From an uncultured Pseudomonadota bacterium (GTDB taxonomy: Bacteria; Pseudomonadota; Gammaproteobacteria; Burkholderiales; SG8-39): 64,000 nucleotides of DNA. Positions 8,746 through 16,785 of this stretch are shown piece after piece. Position numbers and translations under genes: made by a program. Position 1 is the stretch's first letter, and each line of letters begins with the position of its first letter. The stretch covers positions 1 to 64,000 of the forward strand of contig CAITSH010000400.1 of the NCBI GenBank assembly GCA_903895005.1. The letters run 5' to 3'. A model generated the notes under the pieces. It worked only from the letters and a program-made list of their open reading frames with translations. It had not been told where the DNA came from and made no database searches.

Positions 8746-9805
8746 ATGAAAACATCAAAAATTGCGGCTGCCGCATTGGTGCTGGGCCTTGGCTGCGCTG
8801 CGCAGGTTGTTGCCCAGACTTATCCGAACAAACCCATCAAGCTTGTCGTTCCCTGGCCGCCGGGCCAGGCCACCGATCTCGCAGCACGCATTGTCGGCAT
8901 CAAGATCAGCGAGTCGCTGGGCCAGCCGGTGGTGGTGGATAACCGGGCCGGTGCCGGCGGAACCTTAGGCACTGATATCGCGGCAAAGTCCGCGCCTGAC
9001 GGCTACACGCTGCTGGCCGGTTCGAGCGGGCCCGTCTCGATCAGCCCGCTGTTGCAGACCGTGCCGTACGATGCCGCGAAGGCGTTCGCGCCGGTGAGCC
9101 TGATAGCCACCGTGCCCTATATCCTGGTGACGCATCCGTCTTTCCCGGCCAACAACGCGCGTGACCTGATCGCACTGGTAAAAGCCAATCCGGGCAAGCA
9201 CACGTTTTCCTCATCGGGCACAGGGGCGACCGGGCATCTGGTGGGTGAGTTGTTCAATGCCACGGCAGGATTGCAGGTGCTGCACATCCCGTACAAGGGC
9301 GCGACACCATCGCTGACCGATATCATGAACGGCAACGTCGGCTACAGCTTTGAAACGCTGGCCGCGGTGGTCGGGCCGATCAAGTCGGGGCGGCTCAAGG
9401 CGATCGCCACCTCGGGAGCGCGCCGCAGTGCCGCTTTGCCGGATGTGCCGACGGTCGCCGAATCGGCCGACATGCCGGACTTTGCGATGGCCGCCTGGAT
9501 TGGCTACCTGATGCCCGCAGGTACGCCGCCCGAGGTGTTGTCGCGCCTCAGCGCCGAGGTGCAAAAAGCCATGCAGGCGCCGGACTTGAAGGAACGTTAC
9601 CTCGCGTACGCCGCCCGAGGTGTTGTCGCGCCTCAGCGCCGAGGTGCAAAAAGCCATGCAGGCGCCGGACTTGAAGGAACGTTACCTCGCGTTGGGAATG
9701 GACCCGGTGGCCAACACGCCGGAAGAGCTTGGCGCACTGATGCTGCGAGAGCGGGAACGCTACGCCACAATCATCAAGCGCGCCAACATCAAGCTGGAGC
9801 AGTGA
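8746..9805 (+). pseudogene. Bug/TctC-family binding protein, frameshifted by an 85-bp tandem duplication
   Basis: Begins with AGGAGGAGACACC-ATG and a good signal peptide (to VVAQ), then YPNKPIKLVVPWPPGQATDL and the VLHIPYKGATPSL loop. After residue 287 the reading frame is lost because bases 9522-9606 are repeated exactly as 9607-9691. Since 85 is not a multiple of three, the protein continues into an unrelated frame to 9885. The true family C-terminus (LGMDPVANTPEELGAL to IKLEQ) resumes in the +1 frame and ends at 9805. Removing one copy restores a normal binding protein of about 325 aa. The gene may therefore be recently inactivated, revertible, or mis-assembled. Confidence 0.88.
9522..9691 (+). 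repeat. 85-bp perfect tandem duplication
   Basis: Two exact copies, 9522-9606 and 9607-9691, each starting TACGCCGCCCGAGGTGTTG and ending GTTACCTCGCG. Both lie in the C-terminal part of a tctC gene and shift its frame by one. Confidence 0.97.
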
Positions 9806-9853
9806 TCCGGCTCGATCCAGCCGGTAAGAGCGGTGTGTGCGGGGCGGTACGGA

Positions 9854-10843
9854 CTAATTCGCGGTTATACCCAGCGTGCGTATGAGCTTGCCGTAGCGCG
9901 CGAAATCCGCACGTATGAGCGCGCCGAATTCGGCCGGTCCATCGCCCGAGAGTTCGAATCCAAGGGTCGACAGCTTGGCGCGTACGGCCGGGGCGGCGAT
10001 GGCCTTGGAAAATTCCGCATGCAGTTTGCGTATCACATCGGGCGGGGTGCCCGCAGGCGCTACCACGCCGTTCCAGGCTGCGTAGCTGTAACCGGGCACG
10101 CCGGCCTCGGCGATAGTCGGCACCTCGGGCATGGCCGAGGAGCGCTTTGCCGTGCTCGCGCCCAGCGCGCGCAGTTTGCCGTCGCGGACGAGCGTGATGA
10201 CATTGGACATGCCCGAGAACATCGCCGGAACGTGGCCGGCGAGCACATCGGCAAGCGCGGGGCCCATGGCCTTGTAGGGCACGTGGGTCAGGCGGGTGCC
10301 GCTAGCCTCCATGAAAAACTCCATCGCCAGGTGCTGCGCCGCACCGGCACCGGTGGAGGAATAGTTGATGCTGTCGGGCTTGGCCTTTGCGAGTGCGACG
10401 AATTCAGCGAGGTTTTTTGCCGGCACCGACGGATTGACCACCAGCACCAGCGGCACCGTTGAGAACAGCGTGACCGGGAGAAAGTCCTTGAGCGGATCGT
10501 AGGGCAGCTTGGCGTACATCGCGGGGTTGGCTGCCATCATGCCGTCGTTGGGCATGAACAGCGTGTAACCGTCGGGTGCCGAGCGTGCCACCGCCTCGGC
10601 GGCGATGATGCCGTTGGCTCCCGTGCGGTTGTCGATGATGACAGGCTGTCCGATTTGCTCGGCCACCTGCGCCCCGACAACACGGGCGATGGTGTCCACA
10701 GCGCTGCCGGTGCCAAAGGGCACGACAATGCGCACCGGCTTGTCCGGGAAGGTTTGGGCGCCAAGGGCGCTGCAGAAAGCAAGGAGTGCGGCTGTGAGAG
10801 CAGGCGCTAGATGCCGGGCCGTGATGGTTCGTTTTGAAGTCAT
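9854..10843 (-). CDS. Bug/TctC-family periplasmic substrate-binding protein
   Basis: 329 aa from ATG at 10843; the upstream extension has no signal-peptide logic. The signal peptide runs to CSALGAQ, then TFPDKPVRIVVPFGTGSAVD. The ligand loop is THVPYKAMGPAL, unusual for an Ala where most Bugs have Gly after YK. It is convergent with the frameshifted tctC and divergent from the MmgE/PrpD gene, from whose start it is separated by 110 bp that must hold both promoters. Confidence 0.92.
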   Translation of the reverse strand: MTSKRTITARHLAPALTAALLAFCSALGAQTFPDKPVRIVVPFGTGSAVDTIARVVGAQVAEQIGQPVIIDNRTGANGIIAAEAVARSAPDGYTLFMPNDGMMAANPAMYAKLPYDPLKDFLPVTLFSTVPLVLVVNPSVPAKNLAEFVALAKAKPDSINYSSTGAGAAQHLAMEFFMEASGTRLTHVPYKAMGPALADVLAGHVPAMFSGMSNVITLVRDGKLRALGASTAKRSSAMPEVPTIAEAGVPGYSYAAWNGVVAPAGTPPDVIRKLHAEFSKAIAAPAVRAKLSTLGFELSGDGPAEFGALIRADFARYGKLIRTLGITAN

Positions 10844-10953
10844 GGTGTGATCCGCAAAGGTGGCGTCGGAGCATTGTAGACTGCGCATCGAAAGAACCAC
10901 AATCGAAGCCCCAAGGCGGGGCGCGGTTGCAACCGAACAGCATGGAGCGGCGC

Positions 10954-12318
10954 ATGACGACCCAAGCAGCACGTAATTACCTGGATGAACTGGCGGACTT
11001 TGCCAATCGCGCGCGATTGTCCGATGTGTCGGCACCGGCGCTCGATTACCTGCGCGCCATCGTCGCCGACACGCTGGCCGCGTGTGCCGTCGGCAACCGG
11101 GAGCCGGAAATGCAAGCGCTGCTGGCCAAGCAGTTGCCGCAGGTGGCTTCGGGCTTTTCCAGCGTGTTCGGTTCGGGCAGGCGCATGAACCCGATGGACG
11201 CGGCGGCACTCAACGCTGCAGCGGGATGCTGGCTGGAACTCGATGAGGGCAATCTCGCCACCAACGGGCATCCGGGCATCCAGGTGATTCCGGCGGCGCT
11301 GGCGGTTGCGCAGCAGCTTGGCAGCAGCGGCGAGGATTTTCTCGCCGCCTGTGCGATCGGCTACGAAATTTGCGGCCGCATAGGCGGCGCGTGCGACATG
11401 CGCATGACCATTCATCCGCATGGCACCTACGGTGTGGTCGGCGCTGCAGTCGCTGTTGCACGGCTGCAGGGCCTCGCACCGGAGCGCATGCGCGAGTTGA
11501 TCAGCCTCGCCGGTTCCGCACCGATCGCGGGTAACCGACGCAGCATGAAAGACGGCGCCACGCTACGCAACTGGTACGCATCGCATAGCGCCATGATGGG
11601 GCAGATGGCGGTGCGCCTGGTCGACTCGGGTTTTACGGGGCCGAACGACGGTGTTGCAGCGACCTGCGACGAAGTGCTGTTCGATAATTTTCGCCCCGAT
11701 GACGTGGTGCGCGATCTTGGCCGGCGCTGGTTTCTTGCCGAAGGCTACATCAAGCTTTATCCCTGCGGCCGGCCCATCCATGCGGCCATAGATGCGCTGC
11801 GCATGGCGCTTGCCAGGGCGAAGTCGCCGGTGCGTCCGGAAGATATCGATCGCATCTGCGTTCGGGGATTCAAATTCATTACGTTTCTTAATCGCAAAGA
11901 CATTCGCAATGCCTTTGCCACGCGTTTTTCGACTCCGTTCGCGCTTGCGGCCGTGACGGTAAAAGGCAGCCACGGTCTGGAGTGCTTTACCGACGCCACG
12001 GCGGTCGACCCGGTCATCAACGCGCTGATGCAACGCGTTGAAATGGTCGAAGTGCCCGAATACAGCGCACAGTTCCCGGGCAGGCAGTTATGCGACGTGG
12101 ATGTCCAGCTCAAGGACGGCACGATGCTGCAGGGGCGCTGCGAAACCATAAGGGGCGAGCCGGGCAACCCGGCCGACCCGTCCGAATACCGCGACAAGTT
12201 CTTTGCCATCGCCCGACCGATCTGGGGCGAGGCATTGTCAGCGCGGGTTTATGAGGATGCAATGCGCATCGAAACGCTGGGCAGCATGCGAGATTTTGCC
12301 GGTGGTGCCGATCTGTAA
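10954..12318 (+). CDS. MmgE/PrpD family protein (2-methylcitrate dehydratase-like)
   Basis: 454 aa from ATG 10954, preceded by GGAGCGG; an in-frame ATG at 10942 would add four residues. The all-helical MmgE/PrpD N-terminal domain is recognisable by the LDEGNLATNGHPGIQVIPAALA and CAIGYEICGRIG segments, and the C-terminal domain by the FLAEGYIKLYPCGRPIHAAIDAL stretch. Family members include 2-methylcitrate dehydratase, cis-aconitate decarboxylase and several uncharacterised dehydratases. No prpB or prpC is nearby, so a role in dehydrating a hydroxy-polycarboxylate taken up by the adjacent Bug protein is possible but unproven. Confidence 0.88.
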   Translation: MTTQAARNYLDELADFANRARLSDVSAPALDYLRAIVADTLAACAVGNREPEMQALLAKQLPQVASGFSSVFGSGRRMNPMDAAALNAAAGCWLELDEGNLATNGHPGIQVIPAALAVAQQLGSSGEDFLAACAIGYEICGRIGGACDMRMTIHPHGTYGVVGAAVAVARLQGLAPERMRELISLAGSAPIAGNRRSMKDGATLRNWYASHSAMMGQMAVRLVDSGFTGPNDGVAATCDEVLFDNFRPDDVVRDLGRRWFLAEGYIKLYPCGRPIHAAIDALRMALARAKSPVRPEDIDRICVRGFKFITFLNRKDIRNAFATRFSTPFALAAVTVKGSHGLECFTDATAVDPVINALMQRVEMVEVPEYSAQFPGRQLCDVDVQLKDGTMLQGRCETIRGEPGNPADPSEYRDKFFAIARPIWGEALSARVYEDAMRIETLGSMRDFAGGADL

Positions 12319-12361
12319 GCCCTGGCCCCCAAGGCAGACGCGTCCGCAGGGATCGGGGTGC

Positions 12362-13372
12362 TCAGTACTCCAGCGTGCGGCTGACGACGTTGGCGAGCTT
12401 GCGCCCGGCAATGAAGCGCTCCATTTCCGTGAACAGCATGTCCAGGGTCTTTGGCGTGTAGCGCTCCGTGTCATCCGAGGAACAATGCGGCGTGATGATC
12501 AGGTTGGGCGTTTTCCAAAGCGGTGAGCCCGCCGGAAGGGGCTCGGGGTCAAACACGTCGAGCACGGCTGATACTTCACCGCGTTCAAGGCGTCTGCGCA
12601 GGGCGTCGTAGTCGACCAGAGCCGCACGGCTGTAGTTGAGCAGCCCGGCGCCTGTTTTCAGCATGCCGATTTCCTTCTTGCCTAGCATTTTTTTCGTGCT
12701 GGAAGTGGCCGGTGTGGCCATCACAACAAAGTCGGCGCGCGGCAGCAGCGCGTGCAGTTCGTCGGGTGTGTGCATTTCATCGACGTGGCGGCGCGGCGCG
12801 CCCGTCCTCCGGATGCCGATAACGTGCATGCCAAAGCGCTTGGCCCATTTGGCGATGCCCGCGCCGACGCTGCCGACGCCGATGACCAGCAGGGTCTTCC
12901 CGGCGATGCCGCTGTTGAATTCCTGCTGCCATTTTCCGCGCCGTTGGTGGGTCACCATTTCGGGTACGCGGTTGTTGAGCATCAGGATGGCCATGATGCC
13001 GTATTCGTGGGCGCGTTCGCCGTGCACCCCGCTGTTGTTGGTGAACACCGTCTGCGCCGGCAGCCAATCAAAGGGCAGGAAGTGGTTGATGCCAGCGCCC
13101 GGTGCGAATATCCAGCGCAGATTCGGGGCGCGTTCGGCCAGGTTCTTTCGGTCAAAGCGCCAGCCCCACAGCACGTCGGCGGTTTTGAGATGGTGGTCGA
13201 GGCGGCGGCCGTCGTCTTCCAGCGTGATGCGCAGGCGCTTGGCCACGGCGGGAAACTTTGCAAGCGATGCCTTGATACGCGCCAGCGTGACCTCGAAAAC
13301 CTCGCCGAGCGCGCTGTCGTTGTCAAAGTGCAGGTGTATTTTTCCGGCGGACAGTGCTTTTTTTGCTGCCAT
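12362..13372 (-). CDS. D-2-hydroxyacid dehydrogenase (NAD-binding)
   Basis: 336 aa from the ATG at 13372, with AAGGA upstream; a further in-frame start at 13405 would add 11 residues. The Rossmann motif GVGSVGAGIA is present, as is the catalytic set of D-2-hydroxyacid dehydrogenases: Arg in NYSRAALVD, Glu in FDPEPLP and His in ITPHCSS. It would interconvert a 2-keto acid and a D-2-hydroxy acid with NAD(P)H in the cytoplasm. It is tail-to-tail with the MmgE/PrpD gene and 42 bp downstream of the Rieske oxygenase stop, so it may be co-transcribed with the oxygenase. Confidence 0.9.
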   Translation of the reverse strand: MAAKKALSAGKIHLHFDNDSALGEVFEVTLARIKASLAKFPAVAKRLRITLEDDGRRLDHHLKTADVLWGWRFDRKNLAERAPNLRWIFAPGAGINHFLPFDWLPAQTVFTNNSGVHGERAHEYGIMAILMLNNRVPEMVTHQRRGKWQQEFNSGIAGKTLLVIGVGSVGAGIAKWAKRFGMHVIGIRRTGAPRRHVDEMHTPDELHALLPRADFVVMATPATSSTKKMLGKKEIGMLKTGAGLLNYSRAALVDYDALRRRLERGEVSAVLDVFDPEPLPAGSPLWKTPNLIITPHCSSDDTERYTPKTLDMLFTEMERFIAGRKLANVVSRTLEY

Positions 13373-13414
13373 GGATGCGGCGTTCCTTGTGACTGGTTGT
13401 ATCAAGCGGAAGGT

Positions 13415-14587
13415 TCAGCGGCGTGCAGCGCCGCGATCGACGGTATGCCCGATCCACCAGGCGCCGAGTTTGGGGATCAGGTATTCGTGGCTGGACAGCC
13501 GTCCCTGACGTGCGAGCGGGGACGCCATGCCCGACTGCTGGATACGCGCGATTTCATTGTCTTCGCCCACCGATTTGTCCCATCGCTTGTAGTAGTACTG
13601 GGCACGCGCCTCGAAGTCCGGCAACTGGGTCGTGGCCCGGGGAAAACAGGACCCGACAATGACGCGGGTGCGCGTGGGTGAGAGCGGGTGCAGTTCGATG
13701 TACCAGACGGCGTCTATGGTCATGCCCAGCATGGTCGAGGGGTTGAGGCAGACGTAGTTGGTGCCTTTGGCAGCGTGACCGTGGATGCCCGGGATCACCG
13801 GGAAGGCGTGCTGGCGGTCTTCCTCGAGCAGGGCGCGGGTGCCCTCGTGTTCTTCGCGGATGGCAAACCATGCGCCCTCGGTCGGCACGTCGCCGTGCAC
13901 AAAGTCGAGCAGGTTGAGCGTGGACCCGTGCACTGCGGGGAGGTGGTATTCCTCCATGGCGTTTTCGATGTGGATTTTCCAGTTGCATTCGATTTCGTGC
14001 ACGACGATGCGCGTGGTGACGAGATTTTCGCAATCGTAAGCGGCGAGGTCCTGCGGCAGGTTGCCCAGGTACTTGAGCAGCGGTTCAGCCTCGTTGTCAA
14101 AATTCACGAAAATGAAGCCGCCCCACATTTCAAGGCGTACCGGTACCAGGCCGTACTGCAATTTGTCGAAGTCGACGGTTTTTTCCATGCCGGGGCAGCC
14201 CTTGAGTTCCCCGCCCAGGCCGTAAACCCAGCCGTGGTAGGGACATTTGAGGCCGCGCGTGCTGGCGATGCCGGTGAGCATTTCACCGTCGATGATGCGC
14301 GCGCCGCGGTGGCGGCAGGTGTTGGCGAAGGCCTTTACCGAACCGTCGCGGTCGCGAAGAATGATCAGGGGAACGCCGGCGTAGTCGACAGTAAAGTAGT
14401 CGCCGGTCTTGGGGATGCGGTCGGCACGGCCGAGGAAATTCCAAACTTTCATGAACATGTGATCGACCTCGGCGCGGTAAAACTCCGGCGAGGTGTAGCA
14501 CCATGGCGGCAGCGTGGCGGCTTCAACCACCGGCTTGCGGATGCCGTCGTAGGTGCGGGGATCGAACATCGCATCGGTGGCGTTCAT
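13415..14587 (-). CDS. Rieske non-heme iron oxygenase, alpha subunit
   Basis: 390 aa with AAGGAG upstream of ATG. The Rieske 2Fe-2S ligands are Cys91-x-His93 and Cys115-x2-His118. The mononuclear iron ligands are His215 and His220 in MEEYHLPAVH. The residue three before the first His, which relays electrons between subunits, is Glu212 rather than the Asp of classical aromatic ring dioxygenases. Glutamate here is known in the carnitine/quaternary-amine type (CntA), so an amine or N-methyl substrate is plausible. No reductase gene is directly fused or adjacent; a flavodoxin and cytochrome b561 lie 3.6-4.6 kb away. Confidence 0.9.
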   Translation of the reverse strand: MNATDAMFDPRTYDGIRKPVVEAATLPPWCYTSPEFYRAEVDHMFMKVWNFLGRADRIPKTGDYFTVDYAGVPLIILRDRDGSVKAFANTCRHRGARIIDGEMLTGIASTRGLKCPYHGWVYGLGGELKGCPGMEKTVDFDKLQYGLVPVRLEMWGGFIFVNFDNEAEPLLKYLGNLPQDLAAYDCENLVTTRIVVHEIECNWKIHIENAMEEYHLPAVHGSTLNLLDFVHGDVPTEGAWFAIREEHEGTRALLEEDRQHAFPVIPGIHGHAAKGTNYVCLNPSTMLGMTIDAVWYIELHPLSPTRTRVIVGSCFPRATTQLPDFEARAQYYYKRWDKSVGEDNEIARIQQSGMASPLARQGRLSSHEYLIPKLGAWWIGHTVDRGAARR

Positions 14588-14618
14588 CGGGGCTCCTTGG
14601 TCGGTGCGTGGGAGGAAA

Positions 14619-14636
14619 ATTAACTGAACGATTAAT
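14619..14636. promoter_or_regulatory. Imperfect palindrome, candidate operator of the TetR-type regulator
   Basis: ATTAACTGAACGATTAAT is an 18-bp imperfect dyad (12 of 18 symmetric positions, outer arms ATTAA/TTAAT perfect). It lies in the divergent region between the Rieske gene and the DUF1116-tetR-glnT genes, just downstream of a TATACT box reading toward the Rieske gene. TetR-family operators are usually palindromes placed this way; ownership is inferred. Confidence 0.45.
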
Positions 14637-14644
14637 TAAAAAGC

Positions 14645-14650
14645 AGTATA
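14645..14650 (-). promoter_or_regulatory. -10 box (TATACT) for the Rieske oxygenase gene
   Basis: On the minus strand TATACT lies 58 bases before the ATG. The -35 region is poor (CTTTCA at 17-bp spacing), so activation or weak basal expression is likely. The predicted start site falls at the edge of the candidate operator. Confidence 0.4.
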
Positions 14651-14767
14651 AGTGTTTTCAGCTCCCTTGAAAGGTGTTAGTTTGCCGGCAATGGTGGCAA
14701 TTGCAAGCCCCGCGCGCCGGCTTCCCGCGCAATGACGGAGCAGGATGTGCAACAGATCAGGAATGAT

Positions 14768-16033
14768 ATGAGCAAACCCGACATTGCGGTCGATCGTGCT
14801 GCGGCCAATGCCGAGGCGCTCAGGCGCCTGGGCGGCGCCGAGCCGGTGCTGATGGACGTTGCGCCGGCGCGAGAGGCGGTGCCCGGATTCACGGCGCAGA
14901 CTATTCTTACCTCCGGCCCGACCATGCCCTGGGCCGAGTACGCCGGCGGGCAGCGCGCCGCAGTGATCGGCGCGGCGCTGTTCGAGGGCCTCGCCACCGA
15001 CGATGCCGATGCCGATGCGAAACTCGCCGCCGGCAGCATCACGCTGCGCGGCTGCCAGGAGTTGCGTTGCGTCGGGTCGCTGGCCGGAGTGTATTCGGCC
15101 TCCATGCCGGTTTTTGTGGTGAAGAACCAGGCCTATGGCAACACCGGGTATTGCAATATCTACGAGGGGGTCAACCACCGCCGTCTCAATTACGGTGTCT
15201 ACGACGAGGGCGTGCGCGACCGGCTGCGTTACATCAATGACGTGGTGGCCCCGGTGCTGGGCCAGGCGGTGCGCGCCACCGGCGGCATCCCGCTCAAACC
15301 CATTATGGTTAGCGCGCTGCACATGGGCGATGACCTGCACAGCCGCAACACCGCAGCCTCACTGCTGTTTTCGCGTGAATTGTTTCCGGCGCTGATTGCC
15401 GTGGCGGCGACCAACCGCAGCGGTGTCGAAAAAGTCATTCGGGCGATGACCGAGGACCATTATTTTTTCCTGCGGCTTTCTATGGCGGCGGCCAAGGCCA
15501 CAGCCGATGCGATCAGCGGCATAGCGCGCTGCAGCGTGGTTAGCGCGATGGCCTTTAACTGCAATGGTTTCTCCATCAAGGTGGCCGGCCTCGGCGAGCG
15601 CTGGTTCACCGGGCCGCACGCCACGGTCGACGCGGTGCTGTTCAAAGGCCACAGCAAGGACGAGATCACCTGGATGGGCGGCGAGAGCCCGATCACCGAA
15701 ACGGTGGGGCTGGGTGGTTTTGCGCAGGCGGCGGCGTTCCCGCTGCAAAAATACCAGGGCGGTTCGCCCGAGGGTATGGTCAACCGCAACCTTTCGCTGT
15801 ACGGCATCACCGTGGGCGAACACCCGGATTTCAGGATTCCCTATCTCAAGTACCGCGGCACCCCCACCGGCATCGATATCTTCAAGGTGATTGAAACCGG
15901 AGTCCTGCCGCTGATGAATATCGGTGTCGCAGGCCGCGACGGCGGCCAGATCGGCGCGGGGACGGTGCAGGCGCCGATGGAATGCTTTCTCCAGGCGGCC
16001 GACGCCTACCGCAGTGCTTATGTTGGCTTCTAG
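14768..16033 (+). CDS. DUF1116 (AllG/YlbE-like) protein
   Basis: 421 aa from ATG 14768 with AGGA upstream. The sequence matches the DUF1116 family, which includes E. coli YlbE/AllG, a subunit of the oxamate carbamoyltransferase complex with FdrA. Recognisable stretches are PVFVVKNQAYGNTGYCNIYEG, MGDDLHSRNTAASLLF and the ending GVAGRDGGQIGAGTVQAPMECF. FdrA and YlbF partners are absent here, so either the partner is elsewhere or this branch works alone. It stands first in a set with tetR, glnT and flavodoxin, diverging from a Rieske oxygenase. Handling of a carbamoyl or amide nitrogen compound is a reasonable guess only. Confidence 0.8.
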   Translation: MSKPDIAVDRAAANAEALRRLGGAEPVLMDVAPAREAVPGFTAQTILTSGPTMPWAEYAGGQRAAVIGAALFEGLATDDADADAKLAAGSITLRGCQELRCVGSLAGVYSASMPVFVVKNQAYGNTGYCNIYEGVNHRRLNYGVYDEGVRDRLRYINDVVAPVLGQAVRATGGIPLKPIMVSALHMGDDLHSRNTAASLLFSRELFPALIAVAATNRSGVEKVIRAMTEDHYFFLRLSMAAAKATADAISGIARCSVVSAMAFNCNGFSIKVAGLGERWFTGPHATVDAVLFKGHSKDEITWMGGESPITETVGLGGFAQAAAFPLQKYQGGSPEGMVNRNLSLYGITVGEHPDFRIPYLKYRGTPTGIDIFKVIETGVLPLMNIGVAGRDGGQIGAGTVQAPMECFLQAADAYRSAYVGF

Positions 16034-16040
16034 GCCAGGC

Positions 16041-16715
16041 ATGTCGAGCGAAAAGTCCAGAGCGGAAGGCCGCAGCGAGGAAATGATGGCGGCGGCGCTT
16101 GACCTGTTTGCGCGCCACGATGTCTCGTCGGTGACCATCAAGGATATCGCCAAGGCCTTGCGCATCAATACGGCGCTGATCTATTACTACTTTGACAGCA
16201 AGGACGACTTGTTTCGCGCCTGCATCAAGTATTGCATCGAGCGCACGGTGGGTAATTTCCGGCGCATCGAAGGCCGCCACGGTGACGCGGTGAAGATGAT
16301 CGCCGCCTGGTTCGAGACCCACGCGCAGATGCACACCGAAATCCGCCAGTTGGTGAAGGTCATCCTCGATTACGGCACCTCGGGCAACAAGACCAGGGGC
16401 ATCGATACGGTGGTGGAGGAGTTCTACCAGCAGGAGAGCCGCATCCTGTCCGATGCCATCCGGCTGGGTATCAGGCAGGGCGTGTTCGTACGCGTCAATG
16501 TGCGCCAGGCGGCGTTATTCGCCTCAACCCACCTTGACGGCATCATGGTGCGCTCGATGATCCAGAAGGACTTGGACGTGCCTGCGGCTATACGCAATCT
16601 CGAGCGGGTGTTTTTCAACCACCTTGGCTGCCGGACGGCGCACAGCGGCACGCGTGCCGCGCCCGCGGGCAGTGGGCGCGCGAAAGCCGTCGCTGCACGG
16701 GCATTGGCTATGTAG
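16041..16715 (+). CDS. TetR-family transcriptional regulator
   Basis: 224 aa from ATG 16041, seven bases after the DUF1116 stop, so translationally linked. The N-terminal helix-turn-helix is typical: SSVTIKDIAKALRINTALIYYYF followed by DSKDDLF. The C-terminal two-thirds is helical ligand-binding domain, with a low-complexity Ala/Gly/Arg tail. It most likely represses the divergent Rieske gene, and perhaps its own operon, through the palindrome at 14619-14636. The effector is unknown, probably the Rieske substrate. Confidence 0.9.
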   Translation: MSSEKSRAEGRSEEMMAAALDLFARHDVSSVTIKDIAKALRINTALIYYYFDSKDDLFRACIKYCIERTVGNFRRIEGRHGDAVKMIAAWFETHAQMHTEIRQLVKVILDYGTSGNKTRGIDTVVEEFYQQESRILSDAIRLGIRQGVFVRVNVRQAALFASTHLDGIMVRSMIQKDLDVPAAIRNLERVFFNHLGCRTAHSGTRAAPAGSGRAKAVAARALAM

Positions 16716-16785
16716 CTGTAGATTTCCGGGCGGTGCCTGGCGCGGCCGTCTGTTTTCATGTTCAAACTGATGAGGAATTACTGTC

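Noticed and set aside
10954..12318. Assignment as prpD of the methylcitrate cycle
   Set aside because: No prpB, prpC or acnD nearby; MmgE/PrpD is a broad family.
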